Below, one piece after another: positions 44,645 through 52,697 of a DNA stretch of 64,000 nt. The notes beneath the pieces are model-generated. The model had not been told where the DNA came from. It ran no database searches and worked only from the letters and a program-made list of their open reading frames with translations. Origin of the DNA: Ignavibacteria bacterium RIFCSPLOWO2_12_FULL_56_21 (GTDB lineage Bacteria; Bacteroidota; Ignavibacteria; UBA10030); the NCBI GenBank assembly GCA_001802945.1, contig MHAK01000062.1, positions 1 to 64,000 on the forward strand. Direction: 5' to 3'. How positions within the stretch are numbered: position 1 is the first letter of the stretch; every line of letters starts with the position of its first letter. Made by a program: the position numbers and the translations under genes.

Positions 44645-45860
44645 ACGTAGACGGCGCTGGAGAGAGATTGCTTTGATGGAACGAGGGAGCCTGGAATCTC
44701 GGATCGTGTGGGCATGTGTGCTCGTGCTAGCCGCTTTCATGATGCTTTCCACCGCCATCGCTCAAACTGCGGCCATTGTGATGATCTTCGCATTGGCCGT
44801 CGACGTCGTTCGACGCCGGGGACTGGGGGGCGGCCGCTCGCCTCTCATGCTTCCGCTCGTCATTCTTCTTCTTGTTCGACTCTTCGCGGTTTTGGCATCT
44901 ACAAACGTATCCACCAGCTTGCCCGCCCTGTGGAAAGAGATCCCGTTCTATCTTGTCGTTATCGCCGTTGTTCGATTGTGGGATCCGGTCAGAGAGGATC
45001 GGTTGGTCCTTTTCCTCCGCGTGGCATTTGGTGCCGCGGCGATCGTAGCAGTGATCGGTTCGTTCAGATATGTCCTGGGGTTTGACCACAGAGCGTCGTC
45101 TATAACTTCAAGCTATTACACGTTTGGCATGTATCTGACGGCGGTGTTTGCACTGGCACTTCCGTTTGGGAACAACAGGACAATCTTTCCCATCCGATGG
45201 ATCTGGGTGGGGGGCGTGATCGTCATCCTGGCAGGCATTCTGTTATCGATGAACCGGATCCACTGGGTCGTTGCGGGATGTCTGATTCTTGGTGTCGGCG
45301 TGTGGCGTGAGCGTGGACTGCTCGCGGTCGCAGTAGTAACAGGAGGAGTCCTGCTTGTGCTGGTGCCGTCCTTGATGGATCGTTTTGATCAATTGTTGGC
45401 CATGCGGGAGAATCTCAGCGATCGCGATGTCATCTGGAGGGGAGCAGTTGCGATGGGAAGCGATCATCCGTTCACGGGGTGGGGAGTACGCACATTCCAC
45501 GAAGTGTTTCCCTACATGAACGAAATCGGCGATAAGCGGGTAGGGTCCTGGCATAACGACCTTCTGCAGCTCTACATGGAAAGCGGGATCCTTGCGGTGG
45601 GGGCGTATGTCTGGCTCTTGACGGCGGCAGTGGCAGCCGGAGTGCGGACCTGGCGTCGTTCGAGTGGAAGCGAAGTACTGAGGACGTTCTCTTTGGGCGG
45701 TGTGATGGCCCTACTATCGTTCGCGGTCGCTGGTCTGACAGGCGTGTTTATTTCAGACCCTGTTGCGGGAGTATTCTTGCGGGTCCTTCTGGGAATGGTC
45801 GGCGCTCTATCGGCCTTCGACGAAGCGCCGGCGCACGAGGGTCACGTGATCAGCTCATAG
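44637..45860 (+). CDS. O-antigen ligase/polymerase (WaaL/Wzy family)
   Basis: From GTG 44637 the product is 407 residues; ATG 44676 would give 394. Ten or more membrane segments are visible (RIVWACVLVLAAFMMLSTAI, FYLVVIAVVRL, TGGVLLVLVPSLM...). The large periplasmic loop has the ligase-type motif DRDVIWRGAVAMGSDHPFTGWG...VGSWHNDLLQLYMESG, with the conserved H in a W-H-N-D context. It joins polymer to lipid A-core, or polymerises repeat units, at the periplasmic face. It ends 19 bases into the convergent GT2 gene. Confidence 0.88.
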   Translation: MSERRRRWREIALMERGSLESRIVWACVLVLAAFMMLSTAIAQTAAIVMIFALAVDVVRRRGLGGGRSPLMLPLVILLLVRLFAVLASTNVSTSLPALWKEIPFYLVVIAVVRLWDPVREDRLVLFLRVAFGAAAIVAVIGSFRYVLGFDHRASSITSSYYTFGMYLTAVFALALPFGNNRTIFPIRWIWVGGVIVILAGILLSMNRIHWVVAGCLILGVGVWRERGLLAVAVVTGGVLLVLVPSLMDRFDQLLAMRENLSDRDVIWRGAVAMGSDHPFTGWGVRTFHEVFPYMNEIGDKRVGSWHNDLLQLYMESGILAVGAYVWLLTAAVAAGVRTWRRSSGSEVLRTFSLGGVMALLSFAVAGLTGVFISDPVAGVFLRVLLGMVGALSAFDEAPAHEGHVISS

Positions 45861-46708
45861 TTACGGTATTCGCCCGGCCTCCAACCCGTTACATCTTCGA
45901 CTGCGTCGAGGACCTTGTCTCTGAGGGGAATATGCATCTTTCGTTCATCGTAAGTGAAAGACCAGTTCTGTGACGCGACACGTTCCTTCATAAAGGCCGG
46001 ATGACTGCCCGTGAAGGTGCGCAGCCGGCCGCCTTCATCATACGAGTACTGGTCTGCAATCCCCACATACTCTCTGACCCAATCGTCCGAGTGCCAGAAC
46101 TTGTGGAAGTTCTTTTGTTTTTCCTGCTGTGCCTTCGGTGGTTTTACCCAACCGTAGTGATACACCGATGCACCGGAGGATACAACGCGGAGCTTCTTTC
46201 CGTCCTTCCGGAAGCCCTGTGCATCTCGCCACGAGCGCACGCCGATTCCGTTCCGTACCGCCCGAACTTCGTTCCTGTACCATTTCCTTGAGTGTCCGAC
46301 GAAGCCATAGCTGCCGTAAAAATGTGTATAGTCGAACAGCAGTCCTTCAATGTTGGTATCGGAGAGATGCTTCGTTAATGATGATCGGATGTTGTCAAAG
46401 TCCCGTTCGTGGAAAACCTCATCGCCCTGGAGGTACAAGGCCCAGTCTCCGCGACATTGTTCAAGAGCGCAATTGGTTTGTTGGGAGAGGATCTCGCCGC
46501 CAGAGCGGAGATTGGGATCCCAGATCGTGTCGATGAGGACAATCTTGGCTGAGGCCAAAGAGAGAATGCGCTCCCTCGTATCGTCATGGGAATCGCCGAC
46601 GGCTATGACGAGCTCATCGACGAGCGGGAGGAGAGAGGAGATCGATTCCAGGAATGGATAGTCAAACGTAACGCCGTTCCGAATGAACGTACATCCGCTG
46701 ACGATCAT
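45842..46708 (-). CDS. GT2-like glycosyltransferase (soluble)
   Basis: A 288-residue protein with GT-A-type blocks: IVSGCTFIRNGVTFDYPFLE, ELVIAVGDSHDDTRERI and DWALYLQGDEVFHERDFDN (QGDE replaces the usual DxD). There is no membrane segment. The later part has NEVRAVRNG and VYHYGWVKPP. It is the last gene of the minus-strand train, 12 bases after the thioredoxin stop, and overlaps the O-antigen ligase tail by 19 bases in opposite direction. Sugar and acceptor unknown. Confidence 0.83.
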   Translation of the reverse strand: MIVSGCTFIRNGVTFDYPFLESISSLLPLVDELVIAVGDSHDDTRERILSLASAKIVLIDTIWDPNLRSGGEILSQQTNCALEQCRGDWALYLQGDEVFHERDFDNIRSSLTKHLSDTNIEGLLFDYTHFYGSYGFVGHSRKWYRNEVRAVRNGIGVRSWRDAQGFRKDGKKLRVVSSGASVYHYGWVKPPKAQQEKQKNFHKFWHSDDWVREYVGIADQYSYDEGGRLRTFTGSHPAFMKERVASQNWSFTYDERKMHIPLRDKVLDAVEDVTGWRPGEYRNYELIT

Positions 46709-46720
46709 GAGAAAAGGGAG

Positions 46721-47251
46721 TCAGCTACGGTTGCGCTGCTTTGCAAGATAGTCGGGAAACTTTGTGGTCAAGTAATGACCTTCCCCGATATACAGCAGGA
46801 TCGGTGAAAATCGTTCGGGTGTCATATATCCCGGCAGCAGCGAGATTGGCTTGAGTTTCTCGTCGAGAAAAAGTGTTGAGGGATAACTTGTGGCCCCGGC
46901 GGATTGTGCGAAAGCGATCTGCGTCATCTTTTGTCCGCGGAAAGTGACCGTCTTTTCCGATTCCGCATCGAGTTTTATGGCCACAAAATGCTTGTCAATG
47001 GCCGAGCGGACTGCTTCGTCCGGATAGGTGTCCTTGTCCATCTTCTTGCACCAGCCGCACCAATCTGTGAACACATCGATCAGGATCTTCTTGTTCTCCC
47101 GTTGGGCTTTGAGCACGCCTTCATCAAAGCTCATCCATACGATCGCCCCGCTGGCGTTCGTTGAAGGGGATGTGAGTGCTTCAAAAAAGGGGGAGGCGAC
47201 GGCCAGCAGAAGTATGCCGAATCCGGCTGCAAGCATGAGACGCCTGTTCAT
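46721..47251 (-). CDS. Membrane-anchored or exported thioredoxin-fold protein
   Basis: A 176-residue protein with an N-terminal hydrophobic segment (LMLAAGFGILLLAVASPFF) that acts as anchor or signal. The thioredoxin fold follows, with active site W64-C-G-W-C68 in FTDWCGWCKKMDKD and a cis-proline block ATSYPSTLFLDE. This DsbD-gamma/thioredoxin_7 type commonly reduces or isomerises disulphides in the periplasm. It lies 18 bases after the second PorV-like gene and may support folding of the outer-membrane proteins in the train. Confidence 0.87.
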   Translation of the reverse strand: MNRRLMLAAGFGILLLAVASPFFEALTSPSTNASGAIVWMSFDEGVLKAQRENKKILIDVFTDWCGWCKKMDKDTYPDEAVRSAIDKHFVAIKLDAESEKTVTFRGQKMTQIAFAQSAGATSYPSTLFLDEKLKPISLLPGYMTPERFSPILLYIGEGHYLTTKFPDYLAKQRNRS

Positions 47252-47269
47252 TGGTGGCCGAAAGTGTGC

Positions 47270-48163
47270 TCAGAGTTCAAGTGCGATCGAGATCATATGG
47301 GTCGTTCCCAAGTCCGCGGAAAACGGGACAGACGCGTATTCGAGCGACGCTGCACCGTAAACCGCTCCAAAGCCAAAAGAAACGGCTCGGGCGGAATTTC
47401 CCGACTGCCATCCGAGCCGGACTGAAATTGCGCCGGCATACTCGGCGGAGACGCCCGTAAATATCATTGCAGGTTGCGACGTTGGCAATCGAAGGCCGAG
47501 AGCGGGTTCGACCGCCAGGTCCTCCAACGACCAACGATACCCCGCGCCAAAACGGGCTGTTTGCGGAAGGTCGACACGCTCTGTGCGAAATGCGGAAAGC
47601 GAACCGACATTAACGAGCGAGCCTCCGAGCGTGAGACCGTCGAGAGGAGTGTTGTACAGGAAGCCCAGGTCAACTCCCAATCCGCTCGATTCATTGACAT
47701 ACAACTTATCGTAAATGTATGATGCAGAAATCCCTGCGACGATTCCCGTCGATATCTCAACACCCCATCCTGCCCGGAATTGGGCAGTTTTTGCGCTGAA
47801 TGTCGATGTGAAAGGTCCCGGTCTGTCGCGAAGTTCAATGTTGTCGATTGACGTGCTGCCGATGCCCACAACTAGTCGACCCAATGGCAACGGCATTCCA
47901 ACGGAAAGGTGCTGTGCGGAAATGTCCTGAAACCAGGACGCGTGGGAGAACAAGAGCGTGACCGAAGGGTCGATTCGATAGATATTGGCAGGGTTGAATT
48001 GGCCGGCCGCAAGCGACCTTCCGGAGGTCATGGAAGCATCTCCCAATGACCCCGCGAGCGCATGCTCGGGAAGTTTAAGAACCGCGCCCCCCAGGGAAGT
48101 ACCCTGTGCATGGGCTTCCGTGTAGAGGAATACCGCGATCAGAAGACAGGTCAGTTTGTTCAT
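47270..48163 (-). CDS. PorV/PorQ-like outer-membrane protein
   Basis: Start ATG at 48163 (overlapping the upstream stop, ATGA) gives a signal peptide MNKLTCLLIAVFLYTEAHAQ; 297 residues. The opening LKLPEHALAGSLGDASMTSG and QFNPANIYRID follows the PorV/PorQ pattern, and the rest is a beta barrel ending ISIALEL. The second of two adjacent copies; an open frame further upstream is noncoding overlap. It may anchor or transport T9SS cargo, such as the BNR protein encoded just before. Confidence 0.78.
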   Translation of the reverse strand: MNKLTCLLIAVFLYTEAHAQGTSLGGAVLKLPEHALAGSLGDASMTSGRSLAAGQFNPANIYRIDPSVTLLFSHASWFQDISAQHLSVGMPLPLGRLVVGIGSTSIDNIELRDRPGPFTSTFSAKTAQFRAGWGVEISTGIVAGISASYIYDKLYVNESSGLGVDLGFLYNTPLDGLTLGGSLVNVGSLSAFRTERVDLPQTARFGAGYRWSLEDLAVEPALGLRLPTSQPAMIFTGVSAEYAGAISVRLGWQSGNSARAVSFGFGAVYGAASLEYASVPFSADLGTTHMISIALEL

Positions 48164-49113
48164 TCTTTCACATACAGCCGTAGTGTGATAACGTGAACGG
48201 GAGACGGGGAATATGGCTCTGACATGAACGCATAATCGAATGTCGGATTCCAGGGAAGCCCCGTGTGCACCACACTCAATCCCGCAGACCATCTCGAACC
48301 CAGCGTCTCCGTGGGATCAATACCGTCTACGCCGGCACGAACCACAAGCATTTCGTGCAGGGAGATCTCTGCTCCCGTCCGATAGAGCCAGCCTCCTGCG
48401 ACCGCCTCGGCTTCGATCGAAATGGCGCTTTGCGTTTCCGCCGGTGTCCATCCCAAAGCGACGATGAAGCGCGTCGGGAATTTGTCGATTGTGGAATTCG
48501 CATTCTGACCGTAAAGAGATTTCGTATCCCACTTGTACTTCGCATTCACGTCCCTCAGGACGATCGAGCCGCGGAGTCCTTCCTGAACAAGATACGAAGC
48601 CCCCAAGTCAAGTCCAACGGTGGTGCTCGTAAGTTCCTCAATCATTTGGGCATAGAGTAGTCGTGCAGTGACTCCGATTGAAAGGTCCGGAGCAGGACGG
48701 AGGCCGAACGAAAGCCCAAATGCGTTCTCTGCCACCGAATACGATTGTGTGGGCACGCCATTTCGGTCTCGGCCCACGATGGAAGAGACTCCGGCGCGGA
48801 CGATGGTGAACGAAATACCGGCGCTCGGCGGCAGGTGAGTCCCGTAGGAAACAAAAAGCAGTGACCTGTCGAGCGACATCAAGGCCGAACCGGCGAGGAT
48901 CGCCGGTGTTGTCTGAAACGGGGCAAGTGCGGGATTGTACAGTGCCACTGCGTCACGACCGGCAAGCGAGGCGACAGAATTCCCCATGCCCAAGGCGGCC
49001 GCGCCGAACCCAAACCTCATTGGAGCCCCCGCGCGTCCGCCCAATGATGGTTGAGCAATCACGATGCCGGATATACACGTTAGGCACACCATGAGAGAGA
49101 GAGGTCGTTTCAT
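48160..49113 (-). CDS. PorV/PorQ-like outer-membrane protein
   Basis: A 317-residue protein with a signal peptide (MKRPLSLMVCLTCISGIVIAQ) and the family opening MRFGFGAAALGMGNSVASLAG then AVALYNPALAPF. A beta barrel follows, ending VITLRLYVKE. Start and stop both overlap neighbours by four bases. Side by side with a similar gene, it may be a specialised pair, as PorV and PorQ can form, rather than a recent duplicate, because the two differ clearly in sequence. Confidence 0.8.
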   Translation of the reverse strand: MKRPLSLMVCLTCISGIVIAQPSLGGRAGAPMRFGFGAAALGMGNSVASLAGRDAVALYNPALAPFQTTPAILAGSALMSLDRSLLFVSYGTHLPPSAGISFTIVRAGVSSIVGRDRNGVPTQSYSVAENAFGLSFGLRPAPDLSIGVTARLLYAQMIEELTSTTVGLDLGASYLVQEGLRGSIVLRDVNAKYKWDTKSLYGQNANSTIDKFPTRFIVALGWTPAETQSAISIEAEAVAGGWLYRTGAEISLHEMLVVRAGVDGIDPTETLGSRWSAGLSVVHTGLPWNPTFDYAFMSEPYSPSPVHVITLRLYVKE

Positions 49114-50654
49114 TGAAGCACCAAGATCTTACCCCACACGGGCTCGCCGCCGTCAAGCTCAAGTCTGTAGAAATACACCCCATTGGACGCACGCCGGCCA
49201 TCGTCGGTCGTTCCATCCCATATCTCATCAACCTGGGTTCCGGGATTCCTTTGCACGCCGGCGACAAGAGTTCGAACGGGGAGCATGGCAAAATCATAGA
49301 TCCTAATAGTGACATTGCCAACCCCGGTTGAAGGGATTGCGTAATGGATGCGCACTACCTCGTCGTCAGGCGAAAAAGGGAGTGGGTACGCATACGTTTC
49401 GACTGACGGTGCGACAGATATTGCAGTCCGCATAATGCGCCAAATACTGCCAAAAGAGGAAGAAGGTGTATCAAGGGTCCACGCAGCGCCATCGGGCGTC
49501 CCAATCCATACGGTGTCGCCGTGCACGGCCACCGTGATCACTTCTGTCATGGCCAACCGCTGATGCGCGATGTTATCGACAACGGCGCCAGAACGTAGCC
49601 AGCTGTCTCCGCCGTCGGACGTTCGGTACAATCCGTTGTCTGTGGCGATATAAGCGATGGAATCCTTAAATGCGATATTGTGTGCGAACTCTCCGAGGAG
49701 CGCGGTCTGCCAAGTGGCTCCTTCGTTGTCGGTCCAACTAATGCCACGTGTTTCGTCCGGAGATTCCGCGTTGACGGTCGCTGCCCAGATTGTCCTTCCT
49801 CCGGGCTTCAATTGTTCGCGAATGGCTACAACGAAATTTCCACTGATGGATCGTGCCTGGTTCTGATGTGAGAACCGCCTCCAAGATTTGCCACCATCGG
49901 TGGAACGGTTAATGCCGCCGGCCGTCCCGACCCAAACGGAAGAATCAGAGGCGACGAGGACGGAAAACACCCTGTGGTTGAGGTTTTGCCGTAGCCCAAG
50001 ACGGCCCCCTGTGGGTGCAAGATCGAAATCGAGTGAGTCGGTGGGACGAATCGAGTCACGAGAATCGGGGGGCAGGACAACACGGGTCCACGTCGCTCCG
50101 GAATCAACCGACTTTCGCAACATTCCGGCGTAATTCGCCGTCCACACGGTTCCGGGACCTATGGCGATATCATACGTGATGTTATTGACAGCTGTAGTAA
50201 TGTTGAGAGTCGCAATCCAATTGACGCCATATTCCGTTGAGTCAACGGTTCCAACGTCGACCGGTTGAGGAAAGGCCGTCCAGGTCGACCCGCCATCGGT
50301 AGACCGGAAGAGTCCATCACCGGTCGGAAGGGATTCATCCCCCGCATCCGTCGACGTGGCGTGAGCCACCCAGACAATTGGGCCACGCACGGCAATGCTA
50401 GCTACGCTGGAGGCTTTCAGTGGAGGGACCGAGCCAAAGTGCTCCCAAGTAGTTCCGGCTGTCGCCGTGATCCCAAGCCCCCGCGAAGTCCCTGCCCAGA
50501 TAGTATCCCCGGAAGCGACAAGCTCATTCACGGAATTGCTCGGCAGGAGGAAAGTCAGAGACCCTGTCGACAGTCGGTACGATCGCGCCACTTGGGCCTC
50601 GCTTATACCATAGAACGCACATCCGATAAAGAGATTGAACATTAGTCTCTTCAT
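49110..50654 (-). CDS. Secreted BNR/YCF48-repeat protein with FlgD/T9SS-type sorting domain
   Basis: A 514-residue protein with signal peptide (MKRLMFNLFIGCAFYGISEAQ). Several propeller-type repeats are seen, each with a G-x-x-x-S-T-D-G-G-x-x-W motif (LFRSTDGGSTWTAF, INRSTDGGKSWRRF, LYRTSDGGDSWLRSG). The last ~90 residues are a FlgD-like/T9SS sorting domain: YAYPLPFSPDDE...VTIRIYDFAMLPVRTL...GVYFYRLELDGG. Probably exported by type IX secretion and used in binding or scaffolding at the surface; enzymatic activity is not evident. It overlaps the lipoprotein gene by four bases and PorV-like gene by four. Confidence 0.84.
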   Translation of the reverse strand: MKRLMFNLFIGCAFYGISEAQVARSYRLSTGSLTFLLPSNSVNELVASGDTIWAGTSRGLGITATAGTTWEHFGSVPPLKASSVASIAVRGPIVWVAHATSTDAGDESLPTGDGLFRSTDGGSTWTAFPQPVDVGTVDSTEYGVNWIATLNITTAVNNITYDIAIGPGTVWTANYAGMLRKSVDSGATWTRVVLPPDSRDSIRPTDSLDFDLAPTGGRLGLRQNLNHRVFSVLVASDSSVWVGTAGGINRSTDGGKSWRRFSHQNQARSISGNFVVAIREQLKPGGRTIWAATVNAESPDETRGISWTDNEGATWQTALLGEFAHNIAFKDSIAYIATDNGLYRTSDGGDSWLRSGAVVDNIAHQRLAMTEVITVAVHGDTVWIGTPDGAAWTLDTPSSSFGSIWRIMRTAISVAPSVETYAYPLPFSPDDEVVRIHYAIPSTGVGNVTIRIYDFAMLPVRTLVAGVQRNPGTQVDEIWDGTTDDGRRASNGVYFYRLELDGGEPVWGKILVLQ

Positions 50655-51532
50655 GGAGTTACAGTCAGGATATGCGTAATAACATTACTGGAATCGAGAG
50701 AGCGGTCGACCGCCCGGAAAAGAAATCTGTATGTCCCAACTGTTGCACCCTCAAACAATACCCTCAGACTGTATGTCCCGTCTTTGGCGACAGCATCTCC
50801 GCTCGGACCGAATTCATTCCCATCGTCATACATGAGGAATGGGTTTTTCGAAGAAGGTGCTCCCGACGGTGGCTGAAAGGAGTCAAACAACACACGCTGG
50901 ATATCGAGAGCTCCATCCGGATCAGACGCAGAGATGGACAATTGGATCAGTTGGCTTTGGCCTGAAAGGGACACAGAGCTGTCCGCGACAAGGTTTGAAA
51001 CCATGGGTGGTTTGTTCGCCCGTATGATCAGCAGAGACGCCGATACGGAAGCACTTTGAACGACCCCATCGCCAGTGGCAGTAACTTCTATGAAAAAGTC
51101 GCCGATTTCCGGTCTCTGGATTGAGAAGTTCACCAAAACCGAGTACAGGGAATCACCGGCCGTTTGATCTACTCCACTGCCATCGTCACGAAGCGTTCCC
51201 GTCGCTCCGTTATCTCTCCAGTCCGGCGACAGAACACGGTATCGAACCTCTCCAATTGCCGTTGGTCCGGCGGAATGACTTGCACGCACTACTGCCGGTG
51301 TGCGGATCGTCAGGATGTCGTCCGGCGAACGAACAGAGCCAATATTCATCGTATCCGTGTTGATGACCGTCGTACCGATGATCAGGGAAGTAAGGAGCGG
51401 CGGTAATCGGAAGTTCTCGACAACGGATGCTGGGTTCGGTTCACAGGAGATCGACAGAGCCGAAACACAAGCCAGCACGACCGTCGAAAAGACGGAGAGA
51501 GGATTGAATCGATTCTTTCCGGGTGACGTCAC
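50651..51532 (-). CDS. Putative lipoprotein with Ig-like/cadherin-like domains
   Basis: I choose GTG 51532, which overlaps the M50 stop (GTGA); the open frame further upstream overlaps M50. The 293-residue product has a leader (VFSTVVLACVSALSIS) ending at a Cys followed by EPNP, probably lipid-modified with a weak lipobox. Two beta-sandwich regions are suggested by GDSLYSVLVNFSIQRPEIGDFFIEV and DGTYSLRVLFEGATVGTYRFLF. The second has an acidic stretch YDDGNEFGPSGD. No family recognised with confidence. The position between a protease and a T9SS cargo suggests an envelope accessory protein. Confidence 0.7.
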   Translation of the reverse strand: MTSPGKNRFNPLSVFSTVVLACVSALSISCEPNPASVVENFRLPPLLTSLIIGTTVINTDTMNIGSVRSPDDILTIRTPAVVRASHSAGPTAIGEVRYRVLSPDWRDNGATGTLRDDGSGVDQTAGDSLYSVLVNFSIQRPEIGDFFIEVTATGDGVVQSASVSASLLIIRANKPPMVSNLVADSSVSLSGQSQLIQLSISASDPDGALDIQRVLFDSFQPPSGAPSSKNPFLMYDDGNEFGPSGDAVAKDGTYSLRVLFEGATVGTYRFLFRAVDRSLDSSNVITHILTVTP

Positions 51533-52584
51533 GGAGCAACAATGACAAATGGATTGGGGGAAAACGACAGAATGAAGATGCCGACAGTCAGCCATCCGAC
51601 AATCATGCGCCGATCGTCGAGAGGGGATTCGTCAGGGACAGGAGGATGGTACAGTTTTACAAAATACAGTGAAATCATGGCCCACAAAAACCATGCGCTC
51701 CAGCTATGTTCGGCAAACGGGACGATTTGCGGTTGATCTTGACCGGTCGCCCAACCCAACATCAGCCGCAGAACCATGTCCGAAAGAGCCGGAGCGCTCA
51801 TCGCGAGCAGTGCGTAGAAAGTCCACCTAGCGATCTTCTTATGAGTGTCGCCGAACATGGTATAGATCAAGTGTCCACCGTCGAATTGTCCGATGGGCAG
51901 CAGATTCAGCGCTGTCACAAAGAGTCCGAACCATCCGACGCACAAGTAGGGGTAGTGATACACTTCACTCATTGGTGGAACGAAGACACCGTCGGATGGT
52001 GGCAAAAAAGAACGCAATCCGCTGAAAAGAAGTGTAGACCCGAAGTCCAACTGCAATCCGTCAGTGCCCGGAATGCCGTTGATTGAAAAGTCGTAATTTG
52101 GATGGATCATCAACAGATAATCACGCGGCGGAAGGTTCATGAAACCGTATGTCAAGACCGCTATGCTTGCTAGAAAACCGGCGATCGGTCCGGCAACGCC
52201 AATATCAAACATCGCCTTCCTGGATGGAACCACGCTCGTGGTACGAATGACGGCTCCAAACGTCCCAAAATTCAGGAACAATGCGCTGAATGGCGGAATC
52301 GTAGGGAAGGGTATGAAGTACGGCAACGTTGTTTCCACACCGTGTGCCCGTGCAGCAAAATAATGCCCGAATTCGTGACACGTGAGAATGAACAATAAGG
52401 AGATCGAATACGGGAGCCCCACGGTGAAGTTGTTGAGATCGCCGGCAAGGTCCGGTCTCACCCACAAAATGCCGGCGATCGTCGTTGTGAAGAATGTTAA
52501 CACGAACAGCAGAAGATGCAGCCAGACACGCTTCGAACGTTGCGATACAGGAGGTGAAAACGGATCGGTTGGGAATTCACTCAT
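51529..52584 (-). CDS. M50-family site-2 protease-like membrane metalloprotease
   Basis: The product is 351 residues with about eight membrane segments. The zinc site is H70-E-F-G-H74 in FILTCHEFGHYFAARAHG, and the third ligand is D235 in LNLLPIGQFDGGHL. The conserved A-G-P-I-A-G-F block is also present. M50 enzymes cut membrane proteins in or near the bilayer, often in regulated intramembrane proteolysis. No PDZ domain is seen. It starts after a 113-base gap that also contains an in-frame extension of the PHP gene ending exactly at this ATG. Confidence 0.92.
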   Translation of the reverse strand: MSEFPTDPFSPPVSQRSKRVWLHLLLFVLTFFTTTIAGILWVRPDLAGDLNNFTVGLPYSISLLFILTCHEFGHYFAARAHGVETTLPYFIPFPTIPPFSALFLNFGTFGAVIRTTSVVPSRKAMFDIGVAGPIAGFLASIAVLTYGFMNLPPRDYLLMIHPNYDFSINGIPGTDGLQLDFGSTLLFSGLRSFLPPSDGVFVPPMSEVYHYPYLCVGWFGLFVTALNLLPIGQFDGGHLIYTMFGDTHKKIARWTFYALLAMSAPALSDMVLRLMLGWATGQDQPQIVPFAEHSWSAWFLWAMISLYFVKLYHPPVPDESPLDDRRMIVGWLTVGIFILSFSPNPFVIVAP

Positions 52585-52697
52585 GGAGTAGAGTCAGGAG
52601 ATAAATTCGTCCGCAACGACGCAGAAGCCGCATGGAGACTGTCGCCGTGAACAGAATGGTTGATGACTTCATCAACATAGGAAAAGATGTCCGGCCT

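Noticed and set aside
52576-52677. 33-codon open frame starting MLMKSSTILF in the gap before the M50 gene
   Set aside because: It has no Shine-Dalgarno and lies in another frame than the PHP extension, which ends exactly at the M50 start and explains the stretch better.
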